Positions 24,966 through 33,153 of a DNA stretch of 64,000 nucleotides are shown here, one piece after another. The position numbers were made by a program, and so were the translations under genes. The notes beneath the pieces are model-generated. The model had not been told where the DNA came from. It saw nothing but the letters and a program-made list of their open reading frames with translations, and searched no databases. Origin of the DNA: VRUE01 sp963697695 (GTDB lineage: Bacteria > Actinomycetota > Thermoleophilia > Solirubrobacterales > 70-9); the NCBI GenBank assembly GCA_963697695.1, contig OY969094.1:1860001-1924000 (forward strand), read 5' to 3'. Numbering within the stretch: position 1 is the stretch's first letter; every line of letters starts with the position of its first letter.

Positions 24966-25324
24966 CAGGCGCTTCCCTTCGATCCGTCGATCTGGCCCAG
25001 CAGCCCGTACAGCGCCTCGTGCTGCTCCACGGCGCTGGCGTATTCGTTCTCGCGATCATTGGCCTCCGCCAAGTCGCGGAGGACGTCGATCACGTCGCGG
25101 TCGGGAACCAGAAAGCCGCTGTCGAGCGCCTCCAGCAGCTTCGCGTAGGCGGCGAGTTCTCGGTCGAGGCGGCTGGCGTCTTTGAGCTGGTGCGGGTGCT
25201 CCGCCAGCTCCTCCCGGATGCCTCCCTGCGCCACCTCGAAGATGAAGCGAAGGAACCTCAGATCCTTCGATGAGATCGTCAGGACAACGGCATCGCCGCC
25301 GCCCGTAGGGTTGGAATCAGCCAT
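24965..25324 (-). CDS. Conserved-looking protein of unknown function, first gene of XRE/transposase operon
   Basis: 119 residues, acidic and predicted mostly helical, with no recognised domain. It starts with LTISSKDLRFLRFIFEVAQGGIRE and has a charged helical centre (SRLDRELAAYAKLLEALDSG) and a C-terminal EYASAVEQHEALYGLL helix. Its stop overlaps the next ATG. I do not recognise the family. Co-operonic position suggests it works with the XRE regulators. Confidence 0.65.
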   Translation of the reverse strand: MADSNPTGGGDAVVLTISSKDLRFLRFIFEVAQGGIREELAEHPHQLKDASRLDRELAAYAKLLEALDSGFLVPDRDVIDVLRDLAEANDRENEYASAVEQHEALYGLLGQIDGSKGSA

Positions 25325-25561
25325 GAGGAGCGTGTTCTCCTTTTGGTCAGGCCCTCGGTTGGCGTTCCACCGCCGCCGAGGGCCGCTTAGTCAGGCCGAT
25401 ACGCCGAATCGCCCACCCGCAGCGACCAGCCCAACAAGCTCAGGACTGGTGGCGGCGAGAGCCGAGCACGGCACACGTGGCCCTATGTCCTGGCGAACGT
25501 AGACCCGCGACCGGACTTCGGCCGCTGATGTAGGTACCCCCGCGAGCGTCTTGAGCGGCTG
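25325..25561. other. Non-coding gap with leader hairpin
   Basis: No convincing gene. An 8-bp inverted repeat GCCCTCGG/CCGAGGGC (25351-25358 with 25376-25383) lies in the 5' leader of the leftward operon. GTCAGGCC occurs twice close by (around 25347 and 25391), possibly regulator contacts. Confidence 0.5.
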
Positions 25562-25849
25562 TCAAGAACGAGCGATAGCGGCATCAGACGTTCGAGCATC
25601 GTGGAAGGCGATGACGACCACGCGATCCTCCGTCTCGATCATGTAAACCACGATCAGCCAGCCCCAGGGACCGATGACGGCCCGGCAGTCTCGCCAGACA
25701 CCGGAGAGCTGCTTGCCGGCCCGTGGGAATTCCTCAAGGGTGGCCAGCGAACGCGAGACTCGATCCCGCGTATTAGCGGGAAGGCGGCGGGTCTCGATCA
25801 GCTCTCGAAGCTCATCACGCGCAAGGTGCGTGACCTCGATAGACGGCAT
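25562..25849 (-). CDS. RelE/ParE-superfamily toxin
   Basis: 95 residues: VTHLARDELRELIETRRL, then LEEFPRAGKQLSGVWRDCRAVIGPWGWLIVVYMI, the beta-sheet core of RelE/ParE toxins, ending in VIAFHDART. The gene follows its antitoxin by 3 nt in the antitoxin-first order. It would act on ribosome-bound mRNA (RelE) or gyrase (ParE); the sequence alone does not decide. Confidence 0.8.
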   Translation of the reverse strand: MPSIEVTHLARDELRELIETRRLPANTRDRVSRSLATLEEFPRAGKQLSGVWRDCRAVIGPWGWLIVVYMIETEDRVVVIAFHDARTSDAAIARS

Positions 25850-25852
25850 CGA

Positions 25853-26125
25853 CTAAAGCTCAGAAAGCGGCAGTGTTTCGCCGCGCCGAGCTTGCTCAAT
25901 CGACTCTTGGGACCGCTCCCAGGCACCAGGAATTCCATCAAGGATTTCCGTGATCCGAGTGGCGTCCGGGTCGGCTTCATCGAGCGCACTGGAAAGAAGG
26001 GACCTCGCCAGGGTTCCTTCCTGAACGTGGGTGCGCTCGGCCAAGCTGGCGAGCTTCCGCGCGTAGTCGGGCTCAAGAGTCACGTTGATCCGTCGATTTC
26101 GGTCTGCCACAATCTCAGGGTACAC
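25853..26125 (-). CDS. Ribbon-helix-helix-type antitoxin
   Basis: 90 residues. The N-terminal NRRINVTLEPDYARKLASLAER segment reads as an RHH DNA-binding beta-strand and helix; the C-terminal half (AWERSQESIEQARRGETLPLSEL) is the typical acidic toxin-binding tail. GTG start at 26125. Paired with the RelE-like toxin immediately downstream and expected to autorepress. Confidence 0.75.
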   Translation of the reverse strand: MYPEIVADRNRRINVTLEPDYARKLASLAERTHVQEGTLARSLLSSALDEADPDATRITEILDGIPGAWERSQESIEQARRGETLPLSEL

Positions 26126-26318
26126 GTATGGGCACGCGGCGTACAGCCTAGCTATCAGGAACGCGCCAAGTCTTCGCCGGTAATCTGGCCTTATGGCCCA
26201 TCACAAGCGCAGACGCCTTGAGCATCGTGGCGCAGGCCGCCTACTTTGCAAGCCCAGGCCAAACAACGTCCCTCTGGTCGCTTAGCTTCGAGTTTCCAAA
26301 AGGAAAGCAGGGGAGATT

Positions 26319-29300
26319 TTGCCTAGGGGGACGGCGCCAGCAGATGGCGAGCGAAATGCGCTGAGTGGATTTCTGCCTCAGTACAAGGTGGCTGCGGAGA
26401 AGGTTCTACGTGAGCTAACTGCGGGGAATCTCGAGTCCGTGGTTCTCGGCGATCGTGAGGCGGGTCGCCTGGACGATTTCCAGCTTGTCTGCATACGTCG
26501 AAATGGTCTGCGGCTCGATGCCTACCAAGTGAAATGGGGCCGTGCAGACGATCCGCTTATTGACTCTGAGTTTCGGGGATTGCTGCTCGACATGATCCTG
26601 GGCCTTCGGAAAATCCGAGAGGCCCAACGCAGACGTCGACAGAACGGCGCCAGGCCGGTGGAACGGTTTGTGGCCCACCTCTATTCGAACCGACCCGCTT
26701 CGACCGCGAGCCTGCGAGGGGACGGATTGGCGGGACAGGGTCTCAACCTGGACAGATTTCTCCGAGAGGTTTGGGGGCCTGCGGGAGAGGGCGCCTTCGA
26801 GTCGACCAGAGACATACCGGCGCACTGGCACGGCTATATCCGAGCCTTGGCCGAGAGGTGCTCACTGCAGACCGACGCACTTTTGAACATGGCCTCAAAC
26901 CTCTCCATTGAACTCTGCCAGCGCCTTCCTGAGGAAAAGTTGACGAGTGATCTTGCTGCAGAGCGCTTCCGGCGCGACATCGAGGGAATGGCAGCCGGAA
27001 TGAAGGCCATGGTGATCGACGACACGGTCCCCGAGACGCTGGACGTCGGTGAGTTCCTGGGCAGACTCGGCCCAGAGTGGCTAGGGCGTGGCCGGCGACG
27101 CTCGAAGCATGAATTCCCCGTGCCAGCCGAGATTAAGCCGATTGAAGCTTCGGTTTCAAAGCTTCAATCGGCACTCGACGATCACGACAGCGGCTACATC
27201 TTCCTGCTCGGTAGCCCTGGCTCAGGAAAGTCCACCCTTCTTACCCAGATGCTTCGCGTCGATGCGCGCCTTGCGGCTCGCTACTACGCCTATGTGCCAG
27301 GCGATGACACTCGGACCCGAGGCGAGGCCCATGCATTCCTTCACGACCTGGTTTTCACCCTCTCGGGCGAGCGATCGTTCCTGCCACCCGACAGCGATAT
27401 CTCATTGCTGCGAGACCGGCTTTATAAAGAGCTCGCTGCGCTTAGTGAACGATCCACAGCACAGGGATCGTCGGCAATTGTCCTGATAGACGGGCTCGAT
27501 CATGTGCTTCGCGACCCGCTGCCACACGATGGCTTTCTCGCCGAGCTACCACCTCCCGATCGAATACCAGATGGGGTTCTTCTCGTAATTGGAACCCGGA
27601 CACGCGAGGACCTACCAAAGCATGTTGCTCCTGCCGCCACTCCACAGCGAGTGATTGAAACCGAGGCCCTCTCTCGGACAGCAGTGATTGCACAGGCAGA
27701 GCAAGCAGGCATCGAGGGGCTAGCCGAGCAAGTCTTTCAGGCTTCTGGGGGGCACCCGCTACTCACTCAGACGTTCATCAAACTTGCCGAGAGTCTTCCT
27801 GCCGAGAGACAGGCAGAGGCACTCTCGACACTCCCTCGTCTTGATGGCGAGGCCATGCGTTACTACCAAAGCGTCTGGGTAGGTTTTGAGGATGATGATG
27901 AGCTAGTCGACATCCTGTCGGTTGTGAGCCGTCTGCGAGTACCAATCGACCTCGACTGGCTTCGGCTTACGGGTTCTTCTAGTATTGATATTCGCAAGCT
28001 CGAGAGATTGAAGTATCTCTTCAGAGAAGGCAGCACTGGACGCTGGACCTTCTTTCATGACTCCTTCCGAGAGTTCCTGCGCGAGCGTACCTCCGAGCGC
28101 GACGGGAAGGTAGTCGCAGCGAAGGAGCTCCAGGCGCAAGGGGAGATCGCGGACCGTTGCATCGCTACCGAGCAGGGCCGCCCGGAGCACTGGGAGCAAA
28201 TCCATCACCTCTTGCGAGCGGGACGAACCCATGAGGTGCTAGAGCGAGCTACTCCTCAATTTTTTCGTGCTCAATATGACGCAGCGCGTCCCGTGGAGAA
28301 TATCCAAAAGGACATTCGCGAGGCCGCTGCCGCCCTAGCCGAGATCCATGAGCCCGTCGGATTGGTCCGACTGGCACTAAGTGCAATCGAAAACGAAACC
28401 CGCGACTTCTCGTTCCCGCACGGAACCGAGTTCGCCAAGCTTTTGGCGGCGTTGGACCGGCCGGACCTAGCAATGGCGCATGTCGCCAACATCGACGACG
28501 CTTACACGGACCGGAACCGCAAGCAATCGGCAATGCGACTCGTTAGGGTCCTCAAGGACGCAGGCTACCCTGACGACGCCGAGAGTCTCTTTGAGATGAA
28601 CGAGCCTCTCGAATGGCTTGGAGGCCGCAGCGAAGACCTCAGGGCGACGGACGGGCCTTGGCAGACTCTTTACTCCTGGGCACGCGCAGCGGTGGTCATG
28701 CGTGGAGCCGAGCACGTGCTCGCCGGCGTCGATCGGGTCGACCTCGGTGAAGACGACGCACACTGGCGCTCGTCCAAGGACGGAGATACGCAGCTACGTG
28801 GATTCAAGATGAACCTTGTTGGCTGCGCGGCCGAAGAGGCGCTATTTCGGGATCAGCGTGAGGATTACGAAACACTTCTCGCGGCGCTCGATCAAAGTGA
28901 GCCCGAAGGGGCGGACCAAATCGCCGATTGCCTATTCGCAGAACTTGAACGCACAGCAAAAGGAGAAACAGACCAACGCCTCTTAATCATCGACCGGCTC
29001 TTGGGTGTCGCAGACCTCCTCTCAGGACGGCGGCGAATGCGGGTGGGGGCAATTCTTGGAAATGTCGGCCGTAGTACCGAGGCCGAGCGGCAACTCGCCT
29101 CTCTTCCTCGGCCTAGCATTCCCGAACGCGAATCGCTGCGAGAAAACGGGCCGGGCTGGAACTACCTCTACTCCTACTACCGACTCCGTGCTCAGATTGG
29201 GAAAAGGGATGATCCGGCGCGCGTGATTACAGTCCCTAATGAGGGACGCAGAATCGAGGCTTATCTTGCCCGGCACGTGGTCGCACAGGCCACACTGCAC

Positions 29301-32300
29301 GGCCGCGTTTGGGCTGGAGAGGAAGTCATGCCAGGCGAGTTGGTTCGGGCCGTCAGGTCTTTCCATGCCTACCTCGACAACTTGGCCCGAGAGGAGCGAT
29401 TCGGGACCAGTGGCCTGGGGGGTGTGCGAAAACGTCTCGCCCATACGGCAATCTCGCTCGCCCAGGGAATGGGTAGGGAGGCACTGGAAGAGCTCTGGCA
29501 CTATTGGAAAAAACGCTGGGAAGACGACGAGCCCGACTTCCTCAATAGGGGCATCGACCTGATCGGTGCCTTCCGAGATGCTGGGATCGGGGAAGTCGAG
29601 GTCCGTGCTCAGCTCAAGAAGCTGCAAGCGGCGATGAAACGCCATGACGACCTAGCCGCTGACGATTGGGTTCTCCTCGCCTTGGCCTGGATCGAATCCG
29701 ATGAGCGAGCGATGGCTGAGAAGGCCCTCGGTCGAGCAATGTGGCTGACGACCGGAGTTGGCTTCCGAAAGGACTACCAGCTCAATGAATGGCTCAAGCT
29801 CTTGAGGCCGTTGCTAAGCACTGACGAGGCAGGATCCGCCGCCCACTGGCTGGCTGAAGGCATCATCGGAGTCTCCCATCGAATCGAAGCGGGAGCGCCG
29901 TGGGAAGCGGGTCGTCTTCTAGTGAAAGAGGTAGCCGAAGCGAACCCCAGTCTTGCTTTTGAGTGCGCACAGCGGCTGACCGAGGGTGCAGTGCTTGAGA
30001 TCGACGATGTTGTCCTGACCCTTCTTGAAGGCACTGCAAGTCACCCCACCGCCCTCTGGTGGACTGTGCTGAGCGAGATGCTCATTGGGATCGGAGCAAA
30101 GGCCCCAAAGGAAGCGATCACGGTGGCTGCAAAAGCGGAAGCCGACAAGTCGCGCGTTCTTGGTCTATTGCGCGCAACTAGCGAACGCGTGTCGATTGAG
30201 GGCCGACCAAGTGAGCGGATCGGGTGGCGAAACGCGCTAGTCGATGCGGCAAGCGAGGCGGGCATCGTTACCAACGAGCTGGGATTGACCGCAGCGGATC
30301 TCGAAATCGGCGACGAGACTCCATCGGCTGATCACTATTCGAGCGAAACGACCGGTGATGGCCGCGACGAACTGACGGTAGATGAGTTGGTCGCCGCGAT
30401 CGAGTCCGACGGTAGCGATTACACCACCGCCAAGGCGGTAACACACAGGATCGGCGAGCTTAGCGACGACCAGATTGCTCGCGTTGATTTGGCACTCAAG
30501 GGTGGTGAGCGCGAGGCGGCGTTTGCCGCCTCGCTCGCCGAACGCGCTCACGCCGCAGGCGATCGTGAGGAGGCTTGGCACCAGGCAGAGCGGAGCTTGG
30601 TGGTCGGAACTGCCAGCGATTGGCAGCGCCATTGGGCGGGAGGACCCGTGATCGATGCCGCAGCGATTCTCAAGGCGATCGACGCTGATCGTGCACGACG
30701 GCTTCTATTTGAGCGCTTCGCCACAATCGCCTCAGGCGATCAGTTTCTACTCAGCGCCGTAGGGCGAGATCTGAGTGACTTCCTTGATCTCTTCGGGCCT
30801 TTCGATCAGGCGGCGATAGCAGACTCGGTGTGGGAGTTTATGACTGTGCTGCTGAGTCGCGACTCTCAGCCAGGGGCTCCCAAAATCCCCCGTCCTGTTG
30901 CCGAGGCAGAAATTCATCGTGGCCTCGACAGCACCACCGTAGACAAAGCACTAGTGGAGGTCTTGGCTCAATTCCTTCGCTCCCCATACACCCTGGGTTG
31001 GACCTGTGGGCAGCGGGCGCTTCTAGTTTCTGCGCGAGCAACCCCCGATTCCCAATTGCTTAACCGAATGCTAGTTGACCCGACGATAGACACTTCGATC
31101 GTACTCGCGGTCCTTGCCACTCTCGCAAATAATTGCTTCAAGCCCTCTGAGGATCTACTCAATGTGCTGCATGAGATCGCTGTGGGCCCGCGACTCGACC
31201 TTCGCGCTGGAGCCCGCGATGTACTCGGGCTCTTCGGAGAAGACCCCCCGGATGCAGAGGGAAAACCCCTTTCGGCCGGCTTCGGACTCCACATCGCCTC
31301 AAGAGTGAGTCGCGAGCGTGCCGAGGAGGCAAGGATCGGGCCTGCGGACCTTGAGTCAATGATTGGGATTTACCAAAAGGAGCTTGAGAATCTCGCCCAG
31401 ATCTCCGATGTCGATACGTCGACTCTGCGCGAAAGGGTTGGGGTGCTGGCCGAACAAGAGGAAGCGGGTCAAGGCAGCGACCAGCTACCAGCCCGAGGCC
31501 CATTTGGGTGGGGCTACCTAAAGCCAAGTGCCCGTCGGGTGCGTCGGGCGGTTGGGCAGATTTGCGCTGAACTTTTCGATGCTGGAAAGGTCCATCCATA
31601 TGACGCGCTTTGGGCTTGTGGATTGGCACCACTCTATGACGTCTCGCTACTGCAAATGCGACCACAGACCCGACCCCAAGCGGTTGTTCCGATTCTCACT
31701 CACAAAGAGCGCGAGTCCCACTTCCGGGATTGGTTTCTGCCCACCGAAGCTGGCGCGGAGCGGCTAGCGCAGGGCCACGATGACTGGCACGTTATAGGTG
31801 AGGTCTCGCAGCTAGCCATTCCGGGTAGCCAATACCCTGAAGAGCGGCGCGAGCAGGGGTTGGTGACCAGTGATGAGGCAGATCGTTTCAAGCAAACTTG
31901 GCTGAACACTGCTGAGGAGCACACCAAGGAACCCCCTAGGTTCGACGGGTCGCTGATCGTGCAGCGCACGCACATTCAAAGCGGAGCCCCCGACTGGTGG
32001 GTGGCCTTCCACAGCGGAGCGGCCCAAGAGGTTGGCCTTGTCCCAGAGCCCTCGAACCCATTCACTTGGACGCTTGACGGCGAGGTGATGGTCCAGTCGA
32101 TGTGGTGGCGATCGGGCTTCCGGTGGTGGCCCGCAAATTCCCCAACCGATGAGGTCGGGGAGGGCTGGTTGGTACTGGCCCGCCCTCAGATAATCGAGAA
32201 GCTGAAATCGACTTTCGGCAATCTCAGGATGAGTTGGAAGGTGACGACTTCGATGCGAATTGAAAGCTCTGGTGAGCAATCGGTGCGCGCTCAGAAAGGC

Positions 32301-32315
32301 AAGATCCAACTCTAG
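26319..32315 (+). CDS. Giant STAND NTPase with N-terminal PD-(D/E)xK-like nuclease domain (Avs-like defence candidate)
   Basis: 1998 residues from a TTG start. N-terminal ~230 residues resemble DUF4297/Cap4-type nucleases: GFLPQYKVAAEKVL, VVLGDREAGRLDDFQLV, then Asp67-x2-Gln70-x-Lys72 (DAYQVK). The NTPase core has Walker A GSPGSGKST (298-306), Walker B VLIDGLDH (388-395) and a sensor-like VIGTRTRED. Residues ~600-1700 are helical, TPR-like, with an EAWHQAERSL-type unit; the C-terminal ~250 residues are rich in Trp and may sense a ligand. The gene is visibly more AT-rich than its neighbours and stands alone, as single-gene antiviral STAND systems do. Antiphage role is inferred. Confidence 0.8.
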   Translation: MPRGTAPADGERNALSGFLPQYKVAAEKVLRELTAGNLESVVLGDREAGRLDDFQLVCIRRNGLRLDAYQVKWGRADDPLIDSEFRGLLLDMILGLRKIREAQRRRRQNGARPVERFVAHLYSNRPASTASLRGDGLAGQGLNLDRFLREVWGPAGEGAFESTRDIPAHWHGYIRALAERCSLQTDALLNMASNLSIELCQRLPEEKLTSDLAAERFRRDIEGMAAGMKAMVIDDTVPETLDVGEFLGRLGPEWLGRGRRRSKHEFPVPAEIKPIEASVSKLQSALDDHDSGYIFLLGSPGSGKSTLLTQMLRVDARLAARYYAYVPGDDTRTRGEAHAFLHDLVFTLSGERSFLPPDSDISLLRDRLYKELAALSERSTAQGSSAIVLIDGLDHVLRDPLPHDGFLAELPPPDRIPDGVLLVIGTRTREDLPKHVAPAATPQRVIETEALSRTAVIAQAEQAGIEGLAEQVFQASGGHPLLTQTFIKLAESLPAERQAEALSTLPRLDGEAMRYYQSVWVGFEDDDELVDILSVVSRLRVPIDLDWLRLTGSSSIDIRKLERLKYLFREGSTGRWTFFHDSFREFLRERTSERDGKVVAAKELQAQGEIADRCIATEQGRPEHWEQIHHLLRAGRTHEVLERATPQFFRAQYDAARPVENIQKDIREAAAALAEIHEPVGLVRLALSAIENETRDFSFPHGTEFAKLLAALDRPDLAMAHVANIDDAYTDRNRKQSAMRLVRVLKDAGYPDDAESLFEMNEPLEWLGGRSEDLRATDGPWQTLYSWARAAVVMRGAEHVLAGVDRVDLGEDDAHWRSSKDGDTQLRGFKMNLVGCAAEEALFRDQREDYETLLAALDQSEPEGADQIADCLFAELERTAKGETDQRLLIIDRLLGVADLLSGRRRMRVGAILGNVGRSTEAERQLASLPRPSIPERESLRENGPGWNYLYSYYRLRAQIGKRDDPARVITVPNEGRRIEAYLARHVVAQATLHGRVWAGEEVMPGELVRAVRSFHAYLDNLAREERFGTSGLGGVRKRLAHTAISLAQGMGREALEELWHYWKKRWEDDEPDFLNRGIDLIGAFRDAGIGEVEVRAQLKKLQAAMKRHDDLAADDWVLLALAWIESDERAMAEKALGRAMWLTTGVGFRKDYQLNEWLKLLRPLLSTDEAGSAAHWLAEGIIGVSHRIEAGAPWEAGRLLVKEVAEANPSLAFECAQRLTEGAVLEIDDVVLTLLEGTASHPTALWWTVLSEMLIGIGAKAPKEAITVAAKAEADKSRVLGLLRATSERVSIEGRPSERIGWRNALVDAASEAGIVTNELGLTAADLEIGDETPSADHYSSETTGDGRDELTVDELVAAIESDGSDYTTAKAVTHRIGELSDDQIARVDLALKGGEREAAFAASLAERAHAAGDREEAWHQAERSLVVGTASDWQRHWAGGPVIDAAAILKAIDADRARRLLFERFATIASGDQFLLSAVGRDLSDFLDLFGPFDQAAIADSVWEFMTVLLSRDSQPGAPKIPRPVAEAEIHRGLDSTTVDKALVEVLAQFLRSPYTLGWTCGQRALLVSARATPDSQLLNRMLVDPTIDTSIVLAVLATLANNCFKPSEDLLNVLHEIAVGPRLDLRAGARDVLGLFGEDPPDAEGKPLSAGFGLHIASRVSRERAEEARIGPADLESMIGIYQKELENLAQISDVDTSTLRERVGVLAEQEEAGQGSDQLPARGPFGWGYLKPSARRVRRAVGQICAELFDAGKVHPYDALWACGLAPLYDVSLLQMRPQTRPQAVVPILTHKERESHFRDWFLPTEAGAERLAQGHDDWHVIGEVSQLAIPGSQYPEERREQGLVTSDEADRFKQTWLNTAEEHTKEPPRFDGSLIVQRTHIQSGAPDWWVAFHSGAAQEVGLVPEPSNPFTWTLDGEVMVQSMWWRSGFRWWPANSPTDEVGEGWLVLARPQIIEKLKSTFGNLRMSWKVTTSMRIESSGEQSVRAQKGKIQL

Positions 32316-32347
32316 ATTCGGTTGAGGAGAAGAAGCCTTTGAAGAAG

Positions 32348-32392
32348 GTCTCGGCCCGGTAGCCGGGTTGCGCCGAATGCGTGGTGGTGACC
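32348..32392 (-). pseudogene. Remnant duplicate of the repeat-protein gene end
   Basis: This stretch matches 32692-32740 inside the neighbouring gene with a few indels. In minus-strand translation HHAFGATRLPGRDLL parallels HHAIGTQPGYQPAEIL of the intact gene. It is a decayed second copy of the last repeat, in the gap between that gene and the STAND gene. Confidence 0.6.
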
Positions 32393-32478
32393 TGAGATTT
32401 TTGGTCCCGCTAGGTGGGCCTCGGGGGGCCCGCCGCTCGATTCCTGAGATTGAGTCGGTGCCGCATTTGAGTGCCTGC

Positions 32479-33153
32479 TCAGCCGTCGAAGTGACGGCTC
32501 GCGGCGCCGACAGCCTTGTCGTAGCCGCCGAACGCCTTCCGGATCTGCTTGAGGCCTGGGATCCGTGGCGCCTTTCCGGAGCGTCGAGTGAGGCGGCGCT
32601 TGACCTCTGCCCACTCGGAGTACTCCCATTGCGAGGGCCAGTGGCCGTCGGGCAGCTCTAGGTCCCGCCTGGCCGCCAGCAGGGTGGAGAGGATCTCGGC
32701 CGGCTGGTAGCCGGGCTGGGTGCCGATCGCGTGGTGGGGGCTGCCCGCAACCCGCTGTGGCCCGCCGTCGAACCAGAAGCGGCATGCGGCGCGAACTGCG
32801 GCGAGCCAGTGCCCATACAAGCGCGAGAGCGTCGTTGCCGCCGGCCACTCCTCTCCTTTGGAGAGGCGCTCCTTGCGGGTCTCCTCGTAGGTAGTCGTGG
32901 GAACGAACTCGCCATCGTCGGCGACCAGTTCGATCAGCAGGCCCAGCGATGCCTGGCGCCGCTCGGCCGGGGAGTCGACCGCCAGGCTGTTTCCCAGCAG
33001 GCGGCGGAGGTCCTGGGCCGCGGTCTCGGGGCAGGCAAGGCGGTTCCTGACAAGCGAGACGATCGCCGCGGCGACCTCGGTGGCATTGTCGCTTGAGGGG
33101 GCGGCCGGCTCTCCTTCGGTGGGACTGGCGGCCGAGTTGGGACGCGAGCTCAT
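32479..33153 (-). CDS. Repeat protein (homing-endonuclease-associated-repeat-like), second gene of pair
   Basis: 224 residues. After a polar N-terminus it has two imperfect ~70-residue units, each with an amphipathic helix, a Tyr/Trp-containing segment (TYEETRKER; QWEYSEWAEVKRR), a Pro-start helix (WPAATTLSRLYG; APRIPGLKQIRKAFG) and an end helix (HWLAAVRAACRF; GYDKAVGAASRHF). This layout resembles the HNH-associated repeat (PF18780-like), thought to bind DNA. ATG overlaps the stop of the upstream gene (ATGA). No nuclease catalytic motif is visible. Confidence 0.65.
   Translation of the reverse strand: MSSRPNSAASPTEGEPAAPSSDNATEVAAAIVSLVRNRLACPETAAQDLRRLLGNSLAVDSPAERRQASLGLLIELVADDGEFVPTTTYEETRKERLSKGEEWPAATTLSRLYGHWLAAVRAACRFWFDGGPQRVAGSPHHAIGTQPGYQPAEILSTLLAARRDLELPDGHWPSQWEYSEWAEVKRRLTRRSGKAPRIPGLKQIRKAFGGYDKAVGAASRHFDG

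Noticed and set aside
32319..32478. Possible Avs partner gene downstream of the STAND NTPase
   Set aside because: The gap is too short and contains only a decayed fragment; no same-strand partner gene is present.
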